This document shows, piece by piece, positions 23,634-34,385 of a DNA stretch of 64,000 nt. Location: positions 62,001-126,000 of the forward strand of contig LNGK01000007.1 of NCBI GenBank assembly GCA_001510575.1, written 5' to 3'. The stretch comes from Knoxdaviesia capensis. Lineage: Eukaryota > Ascomycota > Sordariomycetes > Microascales > Gondwanamycetaceae. The position numbers and the translations under genes were made by a program. Numbering within the stretch: position 1 is the stretch's first letter; each line of letters opens with the position of its first letter. The notes under the pieces were generated by a model. That model saw only the letters and a list, made by a program, of their open reading frames with translations, was not told the DNA's origin and searched no databases.

Positions 23634-26600
23634 CTAAATCTGCAACGGCGCAACATGATCAACCTGGTACCCCCAGTTGCGCTTATCCTCCTCGGTAAGC
23701 AGCCAGTCGTACGGGAACTGCACCAGCGTGCCCTGCACAAAGCCGAGCAGATCCTCCGCCTCGGCCTTGGACAGCACATCCTCCGGCGGATGGCCGCGCC
23801 GGCTGCCCTTGGTTGTGCCGCGCTTGCGCCGCCGCATCGACGACGACACGCCGGCGGCCAGCACCGCTGCGGACGGCTGGGAGACGCCCAGGCTGTTGGA
23901 TGCGTCGCGCGTGCCGGTTGCTGACGGCGGCGGGGGCTTTTCCGTCGACGAGAACGTCGCGCGTTTCTCGCGCGCTGCGGTCGGCGGAGGCTGCTGGGCG
24001 GACAGCGCCGTGGAGGGCGGTTGCGGGTGGGCGTGCGGGTCGGCGGGCGACACTAGCGAGTCGGACACCGCGCTCTCCAGCGACGGGAACGGAAATTCTC
24101 CCGCCGGCAGCACCGGCGACGGGTCGTAGGTGGGCCCGCTCGCCACGGCCTTCTCAATGTCCAGCCCGGGAATGGCATGCATGTCTTTGGGCGCCAGACG
24201 CGGGGACGTGGCCACGGTCTTGCCGTTCACGCCCTTCTTCTCGTCGACATCCTTCGTCCCACACTTGCCGCCACCACCCGTGACGCCGCCACTGCTGCCG
24301 GACCGCCGCTCATCTGCCGCCGTCGGATCCTTACCCTCCATGCTGTCGCGGAACCGCTCGGCATACGCAATGTTCTCGCGGTACTCTGTCCACGTCGACA
24401 CCTCCGAGTCCGGCATGCAGCGGAACACGCGCCGCAGCATCTTCGTGTTGTTCTCTGCCACGCGGTTCCACACTTCGTCCCAGAAGTCTGGGTTGATCGG
24501 GTCGCGCATGCAGTTCTTATCAATCTGCGCAAGCTTGATGTCCGCGGCCAGAGGGTGCACGCTGCCGCCCGCCACTCCCGCAGATTGGTCGGCCGCGCGC
24601 GCCGGCGGGCCGCCAATGTCCACATCGTCCACGTTCGGCAGCGGCGGGAGCTGGTTGGCGCGTGGCAAGCCCAGCTGTTCGGTGGTGCGGCGGGCCAGGC
24701 TCGGCATCGGCGGGATCAGTTCGGTGGTCAACAGGTGTTCATCATCCGCACGCGGCGACCCGTAGTCAGACGCCGACATTGACAGCTGGCGCTCGTTCTT
24801 CTTCGGATGGTCCAGGGTTCCACGGCCCTCGGAGATAACATCGTGCAGGAGTACCTCGCGGCCGTTGATCACCGCCGAGTCGCGGCCCTGGTCGGCACCC
24901 AGCTTCTGCGCCTCCTTCCAGCGGTCGGCACCGTAGCCAGTAAGTTCCAGTTGGTGCGCGCGATCACCCGTAACGTGGTCTTCAGCGTCCCGCGGGATCT
25001 TGTCTCGGAACTTCTCACCATCGACATCAATGCGTCGCTTATCAGCCTCGAAATCGTGGTTGAAGCTAGAAATCCTGCTGAAGCTTGCAGGGCTTGCCGG
25101 GCGCCGTTCACGGGACCGCTCGGCGCGGCCCGCCAATTCGGCAGCATGTTTGGAGTGATCGTGTCGGGTAGTGTCCAATGGCGACGGGTCAGCCTGCTCG
25201 TCCGGGTGCGAGGCATGGCCATTGTGGTGCATTTCCTGCTCCATCTCCGCTTCGGCATCGGCCTCAGCCTGGCGTTCCTCCTCGAGGATCTCATCGACAT
25301 CCAGGCCGAGATGCTCGCGCATCAGCCGCATGCGCATGGTATGTGCAAAGCGTCCAACCTGGTACGGCTCGCCGCCCATGGTCGACCAGATCATGTCGGT
25401 ATCGCGCACCAAGGCAGCAACTTCTGAATCGCGGTCGCCCATCATCGATCGTTCGTTGATGTTCGCCGATCCAATCAGCGCCACGCGGTCATCGGCGATG
25501 ATGATCTTGGCGTGGATGTACAGTTGTTCAGTGACCAGCACACCGTGGCCCAGGCGGCCCCACTGGCGCAGGCTGAAGAACTGGATGTACTCCTCGGGCT
25601 CAATGCCCACTGCGCGCAGCCGGCCAAAGATCGACAGCTCTCCACGTGAGATACTGCGGTACTGACTCTCCAGGATCAAGCGAATGCTCGTGCCTTCAGG
25701 GTGGTCAACAGTGTTCTGGAAGCCAGGCATGAGCGGGATGATGATGCAGCACTTCCACGCCTCGCCCTTGTCGTTGGCACGAATGATACGCTCAACCAGC
25801 GCGTCGCCAATGCGATTGAGAATCTTGGTGCCGTCAACCTCGGTGCTAGTAATGAAGAACTGGTTCTCAATGTACACAAAGTGCTCCGAGTCCTCAATCA
25901 TCTTGATATAGGCCGTCTGAATACTCATCTCCGTCTGCTCGATGCCCAACGACCACGTACCAGCAGACCGCAAGATCTGCACTTCGCAGGTACCGTCGAG
26001 ATCAAGCGCCTCGAGCTCTTCAGGGCGCGAGTCCGGCGGCGGCAGCAAGAACGGGATGGGGCGGGTGGTCTTGCGTCCACGGCGGATGTAGTTCCAGCGC
26101 TGCACAAAGTGGCGCGTCAGGTCGCGCGCCGGCTGGCCGACCACTTGCATGGCGACATCGTGCCACGGCATGCGCGGCACCTTTTGCCGATCGTACATCT
26201 CTTCGTACGGCTCGTTAAGCCGGAAGAAGTCCTGTACGCGCGGGTTCGAATAGTCCTTGCCGGGGAACATCTGGCAGTGCTTCGCATCGCGCGGGTGGTC
26301 TTCAGGCTCAAAGCCAGTGGGCTTGTCGTCGTTCAGCGGGTGCTGCGGCGAGTCCCAGCGGCCGAAGCACAGGTCGACACCGCCCAGGAAGGCAATGTCG
26401 TGGTCAACCACCACCAGCTTCTCGTGGTGGGCGTAGATGAACTGGTTCTTCTTGAACTGATGCGGAGAGCGCTGCACAAAGATGTTGGGATGCAGGTTGA
26501 GCAGGGCATACTTTGTGTAGGCAGAGTCGATCGGGATGGCCGCCTCGACATTGCGGTAGATGATGATGAAGATCTTGACGCCCTCCTGGGCCTTGCGCTG

Positions 26601-29225
26601 CAACAGCCGATCGAGCCGCCACTTCTGGCTGATGGCAGCAGGGCGGCGCATGTACAACTCCGGACTGAGCCACCAATCGTGGATGTAAATCACATCGCGC
26701 GCCATGGCGATGGCACGGGAAACATTCCACATGTAGTCCCGGCCGTCAACGAGCCACTGCGCAAACACGCCGCCGCGCACCGGCGCAAAGCTGCTGAAGC
26801 GGTTCTCCAGATGCCACGGCGTCTGGGCGAGCATCTCGCGGATGGATTCTTCGAACTGCATGATGACGGCCTGGTTGCGCGAGAACAGCCGGACTTTGCG
26901 CTCCGACGTGTGCAGGGTGATGGTGTGGTGCTTGCCGGGACGGTAGATCTTCGACTCGGCGTCGCTGCCGCCCTTGGCCTTCGCGCCAATCTGCTTGAGA
27001 GCATTGCGCTTGGAGGCAATCTCAAACTTGGAGTCGACAAGGTACACGTCGTAGACGTTCATGTTCTCGGGTGACTCGACGCACACAATGTAGCTCTGGC
27101 GCACCAGGAACCACTTGCGGCTGTGGCGCGCAATGACCTTTTGGGGGGTTAGCACGCGGCGGAAATCCAGGCCCTTGGACGATTGGATATGGAGATAGCA
27201 TTCTTTGCCGTGGTGGCTACCCTCGGCGGCGAGACGGACGCCGAGAGCGGAAAGCTCCAGAAACTTGCACAGACGGTTGCTGTCAGCCCGGAACATGAGC
27301 CAGCTGATCATCTCCTGCAGGTACTTCTCAAGCGCCTTCTGCTGTCGCTCAATGTGGCGCTTCTTGGCGGCAGCAGCACTGATCACTCCGCCGGGGCCTT
27401 CCATTCCAGAGTCAAAGGCCTCGGCGGGGCCAGTGGACTTGCGGCGCATATGGCCCAGCATGGGGATGCGCGAAGGGCGGCGGAAGCCTGCCGAGACGTC
27501 GCGCTCACTCGCGGTTCCATCGCCGGCGCCTTCGCCAATGGTGGCATCGTCGGGACTCGGCAGGGCGGGACGTCTGTCACTAGGCCGCTGATCTTCTTCG
27601 TCGCTCTGGTCATCCTGGCGGCGCAAAGTCGAGAACCACGGGAAGATGGCCCATGGGAACTTGGGCTGCTTGAATCGTGACGGGTTGTCTTGTCGTCCAG
27701 TGGTCATGGCGACCTTGTAGCGCAGGTGCATGTTGTAGATGTCACCGAGAGTTCGGGTAATTGTCCACTTCATGCGGCTGGGGCCACTGCCGTATTCCAG
27801 TGCCATCGTGAAGATAGAATGGCGCTCGCCGTCGTCTTCCTCACGCGGGGCACTGTCGGTGATGTGGAGGCGAAGCTGTTCCAGCAGAACGGGGATACGC
27901 TTGTTGCCGTGTTCGTCGCGCTGGATCATGCTGGCCAGCATCAGCACGGCGGGCGCACCGGCGCGCAGCTCAGCCATGAGCTCGGCGGACTTGTAGTAGT
28001 CAACGCGCTCGTCACGCTTGGAGCGCAGCAGCTTGAGGGTGTTTTTGACCTTATTCCACTTCTGGGCGCCAAAGGTGGTGGCGCGCTCGGAATTGAAAAA
28101 GTTGCGCATCGGCGTCATGGTGTCTCCGTCGGACACGCCGCCACCTCCAAAGACAGTTCTTCGGCGGACGTGGTTGATGCGGCGAGCGGGAGCCATGTCG
28201 GGGCCGCCCTCGGGGACGGTGTCATCGGTGGGCTGGCGGCTTTGCGAGGTCATCCAATAGGGACCTCGGCGGCGGGTACGCTCTTTGGTCAGGCGGTCGC
28301 GGCCTTCACCTTCGGACATGCCGTGGTTGTGTTCGGGGCCTTCGGGCAGACTAGCGCGGCGGCGCAAGATGGACGCAGGCGGCTCGAGGCCGGGCGATTC
28401 GGCCATGGTGTTTGCGTGGCGGGTGATGGGGGTGCCGGGCATGGACACGAAATCGTGCATGCGCGGGCGCCGGATACGCCTCCGCCGCTTCTTCTTTTGG
28501 TCCTTCAGCACGTTGTTCATGGCTTCGTCGTCGGCGGTTTCCTCGGCATCGGCATCAGCATCGCTGCCGCCGTCGTCGCTGTTGGTTGCATTGTGGAGAC
28601 GGCCGGTGCTGCGGGAGACGGTAGGCGAGTTGTTTCCAGAGCTTGCCGCGGTCGGGTCCAGCGAAGCCGACTGGCCCTGCTGGCGCGGGGTTTGGAGTCC
28701 GGTTCCGGTGAAGGCCTTGAGCTTGGACATGAAGGACGGCTTGGAACGGCCAGGGGTTTCGGGTTCTTCCCACGACGCGTTGCGCGAGTGTGTGCGTACA
28801 GACATCGAGTCGTCGTCTTGGCGGGCAAACTGGACGCTGCGGCGGCCGGTGAGAGGGCCGTCGAGCGAAGCGCGAGAAGCACCGCCGTTTTCGTTCGCGG
28901 TGGCATCGCGGGACACGGGACGGGAAGGAGATGAGGAGGTGGCGCGAAGAGGGGATTTCAGGCCGGTGGTCGAGAGCAGGCCGGGATCGGAGCCGGGGGC
29001 ATAGCCGTAGTCGATGGTTTCGGTGATGGCGGGTAGCGACGGGGTGGCCGAGAGAGAGTGGCCGTCGGGGAGGATGAAACTCGGCAACAGGCCGGCCGCG
29101 GGTTTGGAGGAAGCAGGAAGCTGGGCATGGCTGTCGGTGGGGGTGGAAGCGCTGGAGTCGAGGGTGGAAGCTCCATTGGGCTCTTGCAAACGCGGCAGTT
29201 GATCTGGACGCGGAAGGCCGTCCAT
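23634..29225 (-). CDS. Phospholipase D1 (Spo14-type, PX-PH-PLD)
   Basis: Hydrolyses phosphatidylcholine to phosphatidic acid and choline; the family acts in membrane traffic, sporulation and signalling. A single uninterrupted exon gives 1,863 residues. I chose ATG 29225 (MDGLPRPDQL) because the further upstream open frame is low-complexity leader. Order: long disordered Ser/Pro N-terminus (1-400) with an Arg-rich patch (KKKRRRRIRRPR); PX-like region about 430-500; PH-like domain about 640-800; catalytic core with two HKD motifs, HHEKLVVVDHD near 930 and HAKIIIADDRVALIGSAN near 1,235, both complete; then a long C-terminal region containing the family segment DPINPDFWDEVWN, and a Ser/Pro-rich tail with KR patches. 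It is considerably longer than yeast Spo14 because of the tails. It is transcribed in the same direction as the nuclease-kinase gene upstream. Confidence 0.93.
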   Translation of the reverse strand: MDGLPRPDQLPRLQEPNGASTLDSSASTPTDSHAQLPASSKPAAGLLPSFILPDGHSLSATPSLPAITETIDYGYAPGSDPGLLSTTGLKSPLRATSSSPSRPVSRDATANENGGASRASLDGPLTGRRSVQFARQDDDSMSVRTHSRNASWEEPETPGRSKPSFMSKLKAFTGTGLQTPRQQGQSASLDPTAASSGNNSPTVSRSTGRLHNATNSDDGGSDADADAEETADDEAMNNVLKDQKKKRRRRIRRPRMHDFVSMPGTPITRHANTMAESPGLEPPASILRRRASLPEGPEHNHGMSEGEGRDRLTKERTRRRGPYWMTSQSRQPTDDTVPEGGPDMAPARRINHVRRRTVFGGGGVSDGDTMTPMRNFFNSERATTFGAQKWNKVKNTLKLLRSKRDERVDYYKSAELMAELRAGAPAVLMLASMIQRDEHGNKRIPVLLEQLRLHITDSAPREEDDGERHSIFTMALEYGSGPSRMKWTITRTLGDIYNMHLRYKVAMTTGRQDNPSRFKQPKFPWAIFPWFSTLRRQDDQSDEEDQRPSDRRPALPSPDDATIGEGAGDGTASERDVSAGFRRPSRIPMLGHMRRKSTGPAEAFDSGMEGPGGVISAAAAKKRHIERQQKALEKYLQEMISWLMFRADSNRLCKFLELSALGVRLAAEGSHHGKECYLHIQSSKGLDFRRVLTPQKVIARHSRKWFLVRQSYIVCVESPENMNVYDVYLVDSKFEIASKRNALKQIGAKAKGGSDAESKIYRPGKHHTITLHTSERKVRLFSRNQAVIMQFEESIREMLAQTPWHLENRFSSFAPVRGGVFAQWLVDGRDYMWNVSRAIAMARDVIYIHDWWLSPELYMRRPAAISQKWRLDRLLQRKAQEGVKIFIIIYRNVEAAIPIDSAYTKYALLNLHPNIFVQRSPHQFKKNQFIYAHHEKLVVVDHDIAFLGGVDLCFGRWDSPQHPLNDDKPTGFEPEDHPRDAKHCQMFPGKDYSNPRVQDFFRLNEPYEEMYDRQKVPRMPWHDVAMQVVGQPARDLTRHFVQRWNYIRRGRKTTRPIPFLLPPPDSRPEELEALDLDGTCEVQILRSAGTWSLGIEQTEMSIQTAYIKMIEDSEHFVYIENQFFITSTEVDGTKILNRIGDALVERIIRANDKGEAWKCCIIIPLMPGFQNTVDHPEGTSIRLILESQYRSISRGELSIFGRLRAVGIEPEEYIQFFSLRQWGRLGHGVLVTEQLYIHAKIIIADDRVALIGSANINERSMMGDRDSEVAALVRDTDMIWSTMGGEPYQVGRFAHTMRMRLMREHLGLDVDEILEEERQAEADAEAEMEQEMHHNGHASHPDEQADPSPLDTTRHDHSKHAAELAGRAERSRERRPASPASFSRISSFNHDFEADKRRIDVDGEKFRDKIPRDAEDHVTGDRAHQLELTGYGADRWKEAQKLGADQGRDSAVINGREVLLHDVISEGRGTLDHPKKNERQLSMSASDYGSPRADDEHLLTTELIPPMPSLARRTTEQLGLPRANQLPPLPNVDDVDIGGPPARAADQSAGVAGGSVHPLAADIKLAQIDKNCMRDPINPDFWDEVWNRVAENNTKMLRRVFRCMPDSEVSTWTEYRENIAYAERFRDSMEGKDPTAADERRSGSSGGVTGGGGKCGTKDVDEKKGVNGKTVATSPRLAPKDMHAIPGLDIEKAVASGPTYDPSPVLPAGEFPFPSLESAVSDSLVSPADPHAHPQPPSTALSAQQPPPTAAREKRATFSSTEKPPPPSATGTRDASNSLGVSQPSAAVLAAGVSSSMRRRKRGTTKGSRRGHPPEDVLSKAEAEDLLGFVQGTLVQFPYDWLLTEEDKRNWGYQVDHVAPLQI

Positions 29226-30575
29226 GGTGCCGGATTCGGGGGGTGGTGATGGTGAATGGGTTACGGCGGAAGGCAAGCAGCGGCTGTTGCTGTCGTTTGT
29301 GGTGGTGGTGGTGTTGTTATCGTCGCGTTTGTAGTTGTATGCTGTCGAGGTGTGGCATTCTGGTGGTACGCGGAAAAGTGTCACGAAGTCAGAACATGGT
29401 TGCACATGCAGGAAGAGTCCGGCAGTTTGGAGAGTTTCAGATTGGTGCAAGATTGGGCGCAGGAGCAACGTCACGGAAGCTACGCGAAGACCAACAGGGG
29501 CAGGTTAAATGTAGAAGAAGGTGTGCGCAAGGCACATACACTATATGAAGAGCGTATATCACCGGGAGGGATGGTTTAGTGTACCAGAATGTTGTGGCAG
29601 GGGAAGCAGGATATGATGGAGCAATGACGGGGGAGGCAAATCATCACGGGTGGGAGAATAGCATCTTGAGTATTTGACATACGGGGATAAAGACGTGGTG
29701 GCGATCTTGATCACACTGTAAAAGAGGTCCAAGCAGAAAAAAAAAGGAACAACGCCGATTCTTAATAAATGAAGTTTGCTTGCTCAACACTGCTACCGAA
29801 AACACACCGACAAGCACAACACTCCGTGCAGCAGCAGCAGCAGCAGCAGCAGCAAGGAAGATGCCGGGCCAACTGCACCACCATGAAGCAACCGAGGATT
29901 TCAGGTGGTCGCGGTGAGCGTGCAAGCTCGTGATGGTCGGAACTGAGAGATGCAGAATTGGTCGAGTCGTTCGCCGCACGTGGGTGGTGTGAGTGGTTGT
30001 GAACAAGAGGAAGCTTTAGGGTTATTGGAGACACCAAGGAAAAGAAGAAAGAAATATCGAATGGGACGAACACCGAAGATCAACTAAACAAAACTCGTGA
30101 TCAAAACGTCCACCAAGAACACTCGAATTCCTGGTTTTGTCGAATTCTAGAGAAGCGAAGTTAGATAAATGGGAGATGGAAGATGAAAGGGGGAAAACGC
30201 ACCCTCGCCACGCTTTTTCGCTGGCAGGGAGGAATGACGGAATTAAACGAAGGGCACTCTAAACGAATTACAACACGGAGCTGAACCCGCCAAAGCGCCT
30301 GTTTGGAGGCAAATGCCTGCACCCGAAGAATTAGGGTTAGGGCTGGCCGAACGCAAGTCCTCCACCGCCAAATGGGGCGTCGTGTAGGACTTTGTGCCTG
30401 GTCGATTTTGGGCGTGTATTTCGTGTTTTGTTTCATACCACTTGGCAGTCGACGAGAACATGAGTGAATTCGGGTTTAGTTTTTTGTGATGTAAAAACCC
30501 CTTGTTATTTTTCTCCATCTTACAACTCTCTCAAATATCATATACTCTCGCCGTCAAAGCCTCCCGTTTAAAGAA
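29226..30575. other. Upstream region of phospholipase D
   Basis: 1.35 kb between the kinase-like gene's stop and the phospholipase ATG, both on the minus strand. It probably holds the phospholipase promoter and leader. It contains a (GCA)9 repeat and pyrimidine-rich tracts on the minus strand, but no supported gene. Confidence 0.5.
29828..29854. repeat. (GCA)9 trinucleotide repeat
   Basis: Nine uninterrupted GCA units in the presumed leader or promoter of phospholipase D. It is not within a supported coding frame. Confidence 0.85.
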
Positions 30576-33416
30576 CTACATGTTAGCAAGCCCGACATCC
30601 TGCCGCTTCTCCGGCCGTATCCGACTGGGGCTGGCGCTATGGCTCCGCTTTCGACTCTGCCGGAGCGGGATCTTCGGCCGCGGGCCGACAATCTCCGCCT
30701 GGTCAAAGTCAATAGCCATGACGCCAGCCACCTCCTCGTTCCATAGGAGGTTGGCACCCCGAATATCCCGGTTATCGACGCCGTAAAAGAGCAGTGTATC
30801 TTCCATACGTTCGATCTCGCGGTCGGTATCGACGTCGTCGCGCGTCCACACCGGCTCGCCGCCATACGCCAGTAGCATCATATGCGAGATAGCCGCGCCT
30901 CCAACAAGCGGGAAATCGACCAGCAGCTCCATCCAGCCTAGGTATACCGGCACCAGCTGGCCCTGTAGCCGGCCGAGGTGCTGGTAGACCCGGGCTTCCT
31001 GGATCAGCTGGTGGCGGTGGGGGTACTGCACGCCCTTCATGACAACGGTATAGCCGTGGGGATACGCCGTAGCCCGGAACAACACCCCGATAGCCCCGTG
31101 CTTGCCCTTCTGGTCGAGGCACTCGACGGCATCATCCATGTTAACTTCCAGCTGGTGCTGGAGCGTTTCTGTGACCTGCCGCACCGTCACCTGGTGCTTA
31201 GGCGAATCTGACAAGCCCTTGTGCCGCTCATAGTTAGGACACGCCGGGTCCAGCGCGCCCCGGGTAAGCAGCCCAATTAGGCACTTTTGCGTACAGTAGC
31301 CATCCAACACAGGGCGTACCGGGCTGCGATAGGCAAATTTCCATGGTTTTTGTTGGGTAGCGGTGACGACTAAGGAAAAAAAAGCAGGAGAACAGATAAA
31401 AAGAAGTCCGGGATAATTAGCGTCAGCGTTGCTTGAGGGGCCTAAGCGCTATCTCCGATGAACCGTGGGACGATCCGGGAGAACACGGGGAATAGGGAGT
31501 ACAGGATTGGCGGAAGCGGAAGAGAAGGGATTGGGGTCGTTACCATGTGTGTTGTTGTCATCACCCACCCTTGGTCCTTGACGTTCATCGGCCGGCTCCA
31601 GACCAGATGGGAGGCGAGTCGTTGCGTTTAGCTGGGACCTGTTGACTGGCTGGTTCGAGGACTCGACTTTGGCCTTTCGATCAGAAGAGGGGGGCGGGGG
31701 GGATGGCCAGGTTTTGAGCTGTAATATGATTTGTTTGCGCTGCTCTGGAGACGGTATTTGCGTTTGGAACGACAGTAAAGCCAGCGTCGTCAGAAAAACA
31801 GTCGGCGTTTGGTCCAGCTTCGAGATCCACGGCTCTATATCTTCATCAGAAATTGGCTCCGTAGGCTTGGGAATATCTAATGCAGTGCGTGGAAAGAAAG
31901 TATGGTAGTGTAGGACTGTCGGGTTGTCAAAGTCCACGTAGATAAGAATGAAGGCTTCGGCTGTCGAGATACAGCCATACCGGAGGCCGCTTGCTATAAG
32001 ATAATGGAAGGCCTGACATAGCGTCTGGGCTATGGCTAGCCGCGCAGTATCCAGTTCGCTGAGGGCGGTCGTCGTAGAAGACCCCGCACCAGTCTCAACA
32101 CCTCGGCTCCGGCTCGCACTCCGGGTCTGGTTGGCACTCCGGCCCCGACTCGCACTTCGGCCCCGGCTCTTGGAACGTTCGTGGAAGGCCACGGCAAAAG
32201 GGAACAACTCGGTGTCATGTTCTCCGTTAAGCACCATTTCGATGAAAGGAATAGAAATCTTATCTCCCGCCTTATACTCGAGAATAAAGGCTGGGCTTTC
32301 TTTAGCCGTTTCGCTATCCACTTGAACCCCCCACCTATCAGGTATGTACGGTCTCTCGGGCGACTGCTGCTTGGAGGACTGCTCCTGGGATGACTCATCT
32401 GGAGGGGGCAAGTCGGCAGCGCGTTTCAAAGAGCGTCCACGGGACGTTTCACTGCTATCGGCCTGTGGCGGAACATCGGAAGCAGAGGCAATGAGCGGCG
32501 ATGATAGGGCAGGAGGACCAGACGGAGACCTCGGTTGGTCTGGTTGCGACTGGCGCGACGGAGAGGTATCCGGGATCAGCGTCCCGTCCATGCTGCTATC
32601 GTCACTGAATTCTGGAAATTCAAATTCGGCATTCTCGTTATCAAGACGACCCATACGAAAGCGTTCTTCAGTCGTGGCAGCAGCGACATGGATGAGATCC
32701 TGTGGGCGGTTATAGAAGAATAACTTGTTGGTGTGTTTGCGTTGCCGGTCTGCAAAAAGAGAGACGATCCGTTCTAGAGTTTCCTCAACCTTGACGCTGA
32801 CCATGACTGTATCGGCTTCACGGAAGAGGAAGCGAGGATGGGGCGCCTGATCATGGATAGTTCGATAGGAAGTGTGTACCGCATGATCGCCAAAAGCATC
32901 GAGCATCTCCGAGTAGACGGATGCGTTCAGGGTTGGAAACTCGGTCCAGGGAGCCAGAACATCGGGATAGTAGCGGCCTGCAACCTTGGTGAGGCCGGAG
33001 AGAAGGGAAGTTGACGATGCGACCTTGGATATGGATTTGCTTGTGCTTTTGGGCGGAGGAGGCGGCTTCTTAGAGATGAAGGTCCGGATCACGAAAGCGT
33101 GGTAGTAGTACAGGAAGTACGCAAGCGTGGTCCGGCCGTCCCACTTGCGGTCGATCCTAGCCTGGGCCAGGGCGTTATCTGCGCGAAGGCGTTGCCTCTC
33201 GGCCTCATCGTTGGATTTGTCTGCACGACGACGCTCGCTCTCGGCCCGAAGACGTTGTTTCTCAGCCTCATCGTTCGACTGGTCCGCACGAAGACGCTCG
33301 CTCTCGGCTCGAAGACGTTGTTTCTCAGCCTCATCCCGCGCTTCTTGAGCTTCGCGACGCGCCTTTTCAAGGAGATGCCGAACTTCGGGTGAAAGAGAAT
33401 CTAGGACGTTATCCAT
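30576..33416 (-). CDS. Coiled-coil / PD-(D/E)XK nuclease-like / kinase-like fusion protein
   Basis: Function unknown. Exons are 33416-31544 and 31369-30576 (phase 1, intron 174 bases, TTCCTTAG acceptor), giving 888 residues. The N-terminus is a charged coiled coil built of 21-residue repeats (EAEKQRLRAESERLRADQSN). A conserved but unnamed region follows (WTEFPTLNASVYSEML). The PD-(D/E)XK-like core is at about 358-385 (RWGVQVDSETA...FILEYKAGDK), and AFHYLIASGLRYG matches the family's helix after the core. An Arg-Ser repeat insert lies between these parts. The second exon is an atypical kinase domain: VVMKG for the ATP lysine, NRDIRGANLLW in place of HRDxxxxN (Asp and Asn kept, His absent) and DFD in place of DFG, then a basic tail resembling a nuclear localisation signal. 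Such fusions form large, variable families in ascomycetes. The start uses ATG 33416; an in-frame TTG three codons upstream was rejected. Confidence 0.78.
33182..33340 (-). repeat. 63-bp tandem repeat encoding the coiled coil
   Basis: About two and a half near-identical 63-bp units (starts near 33182, 33242 and 33305) code for 21-residue heptad-like repeats in the nuclease-kinase fusion protein. Confidence 0.8.
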
Positions 33417-34385
33417 AGTGAACAAGAAGAAGGGTGGACCGTAACGATGTCCCCCTGTTCAAAGGGGGATACAGTTGGGTTTAACGCGCTGGCGATGCTT
33501 TTTCACACAATCAGGCACGTTGGATGTTGATACTTGGGCATCCGTGGACATTCCGGTGGGATGGTATATTCTAGCGGCAATTAGCCGACAACCCTAACAC
33601 CCCAAAGGCGACGACGGTCTCTCGGTTGAATGCTCTGGGCTCATTTCTCTTCACGCATAACTTGGAGAATCAAATTATAGAAGAAGCATTCTCGTCGAGA
33701 TGATAGTGAGAGATTACAGTTGCATGATGTCACACTCCACTTACCTCATAGTATCCACTAGAACCTCAAGAAACCAGCTGGGCAGCATGGAATACTTAGC
33801 GAGATCCTTGTCCCTGTGGAGAGGGATAGTACGGGTATCGGGTTCGGCAGCTGCCCTGAGCCCGGATCACTGTAAATAGCTGCGAGAGGAAAGGGAGACG
33901 TGATTGCGTGAGGCGTGCCAGGACAGAATGAAACAGTGACCTCCGAGGATAAGGTGTACATGAGAGTCATGCCGAGTAGCCAAATTCGAGAAGGCTTTAA
34001 GGGGTCCTCACCTCATATCTTTTTGTCTTCGTCCGGCCCCTGAGTCACCCACATATATAACAGAATGAGATCAGCACCAAACCTCAAAAGTCCAAGAGGG
34101 ACATTGCTGTCTCCTGATCTGGGGGGTGTTCTTCATTAATGATTTTTACTGAATCCATTTCGGGCAACTTCCCACTCCAGCCCAAGACAGCAGACTTGGG
34201 CAACAGTAGGGTATAACCCTAGTCAGTACCGAGCATACCGGCTAATTCGAGGCTGAAAATTAACGCGTTTGCTTCGCGTTCATTTGACAACTTCAACTTC
34301 AAGCTTGACTGCATCACAGAACCCTGGATTTCCTCTTGTCCACTGTGCAGGTTTCTCTTCAGCCACAGAACCGCAAACAATCACC
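33417..34385. promoter_or_regulatory. Divergent promoter region, nuclease-kinase gene / gamma-tubulin
   Basis: 970 bases between two divergently transcribed genes. No clear TATA box or other element is recognised. No coding sequence is supported. Confidence 0.4.

Noticed and set aside
25701..28934. Two long plus-strand open frames (457 and 414 codons) opposite phospholipase D
   Set aside because: Antisense shadows of the conserved HKD/PH coding region; composition is explained by the codon bias of the real gene.
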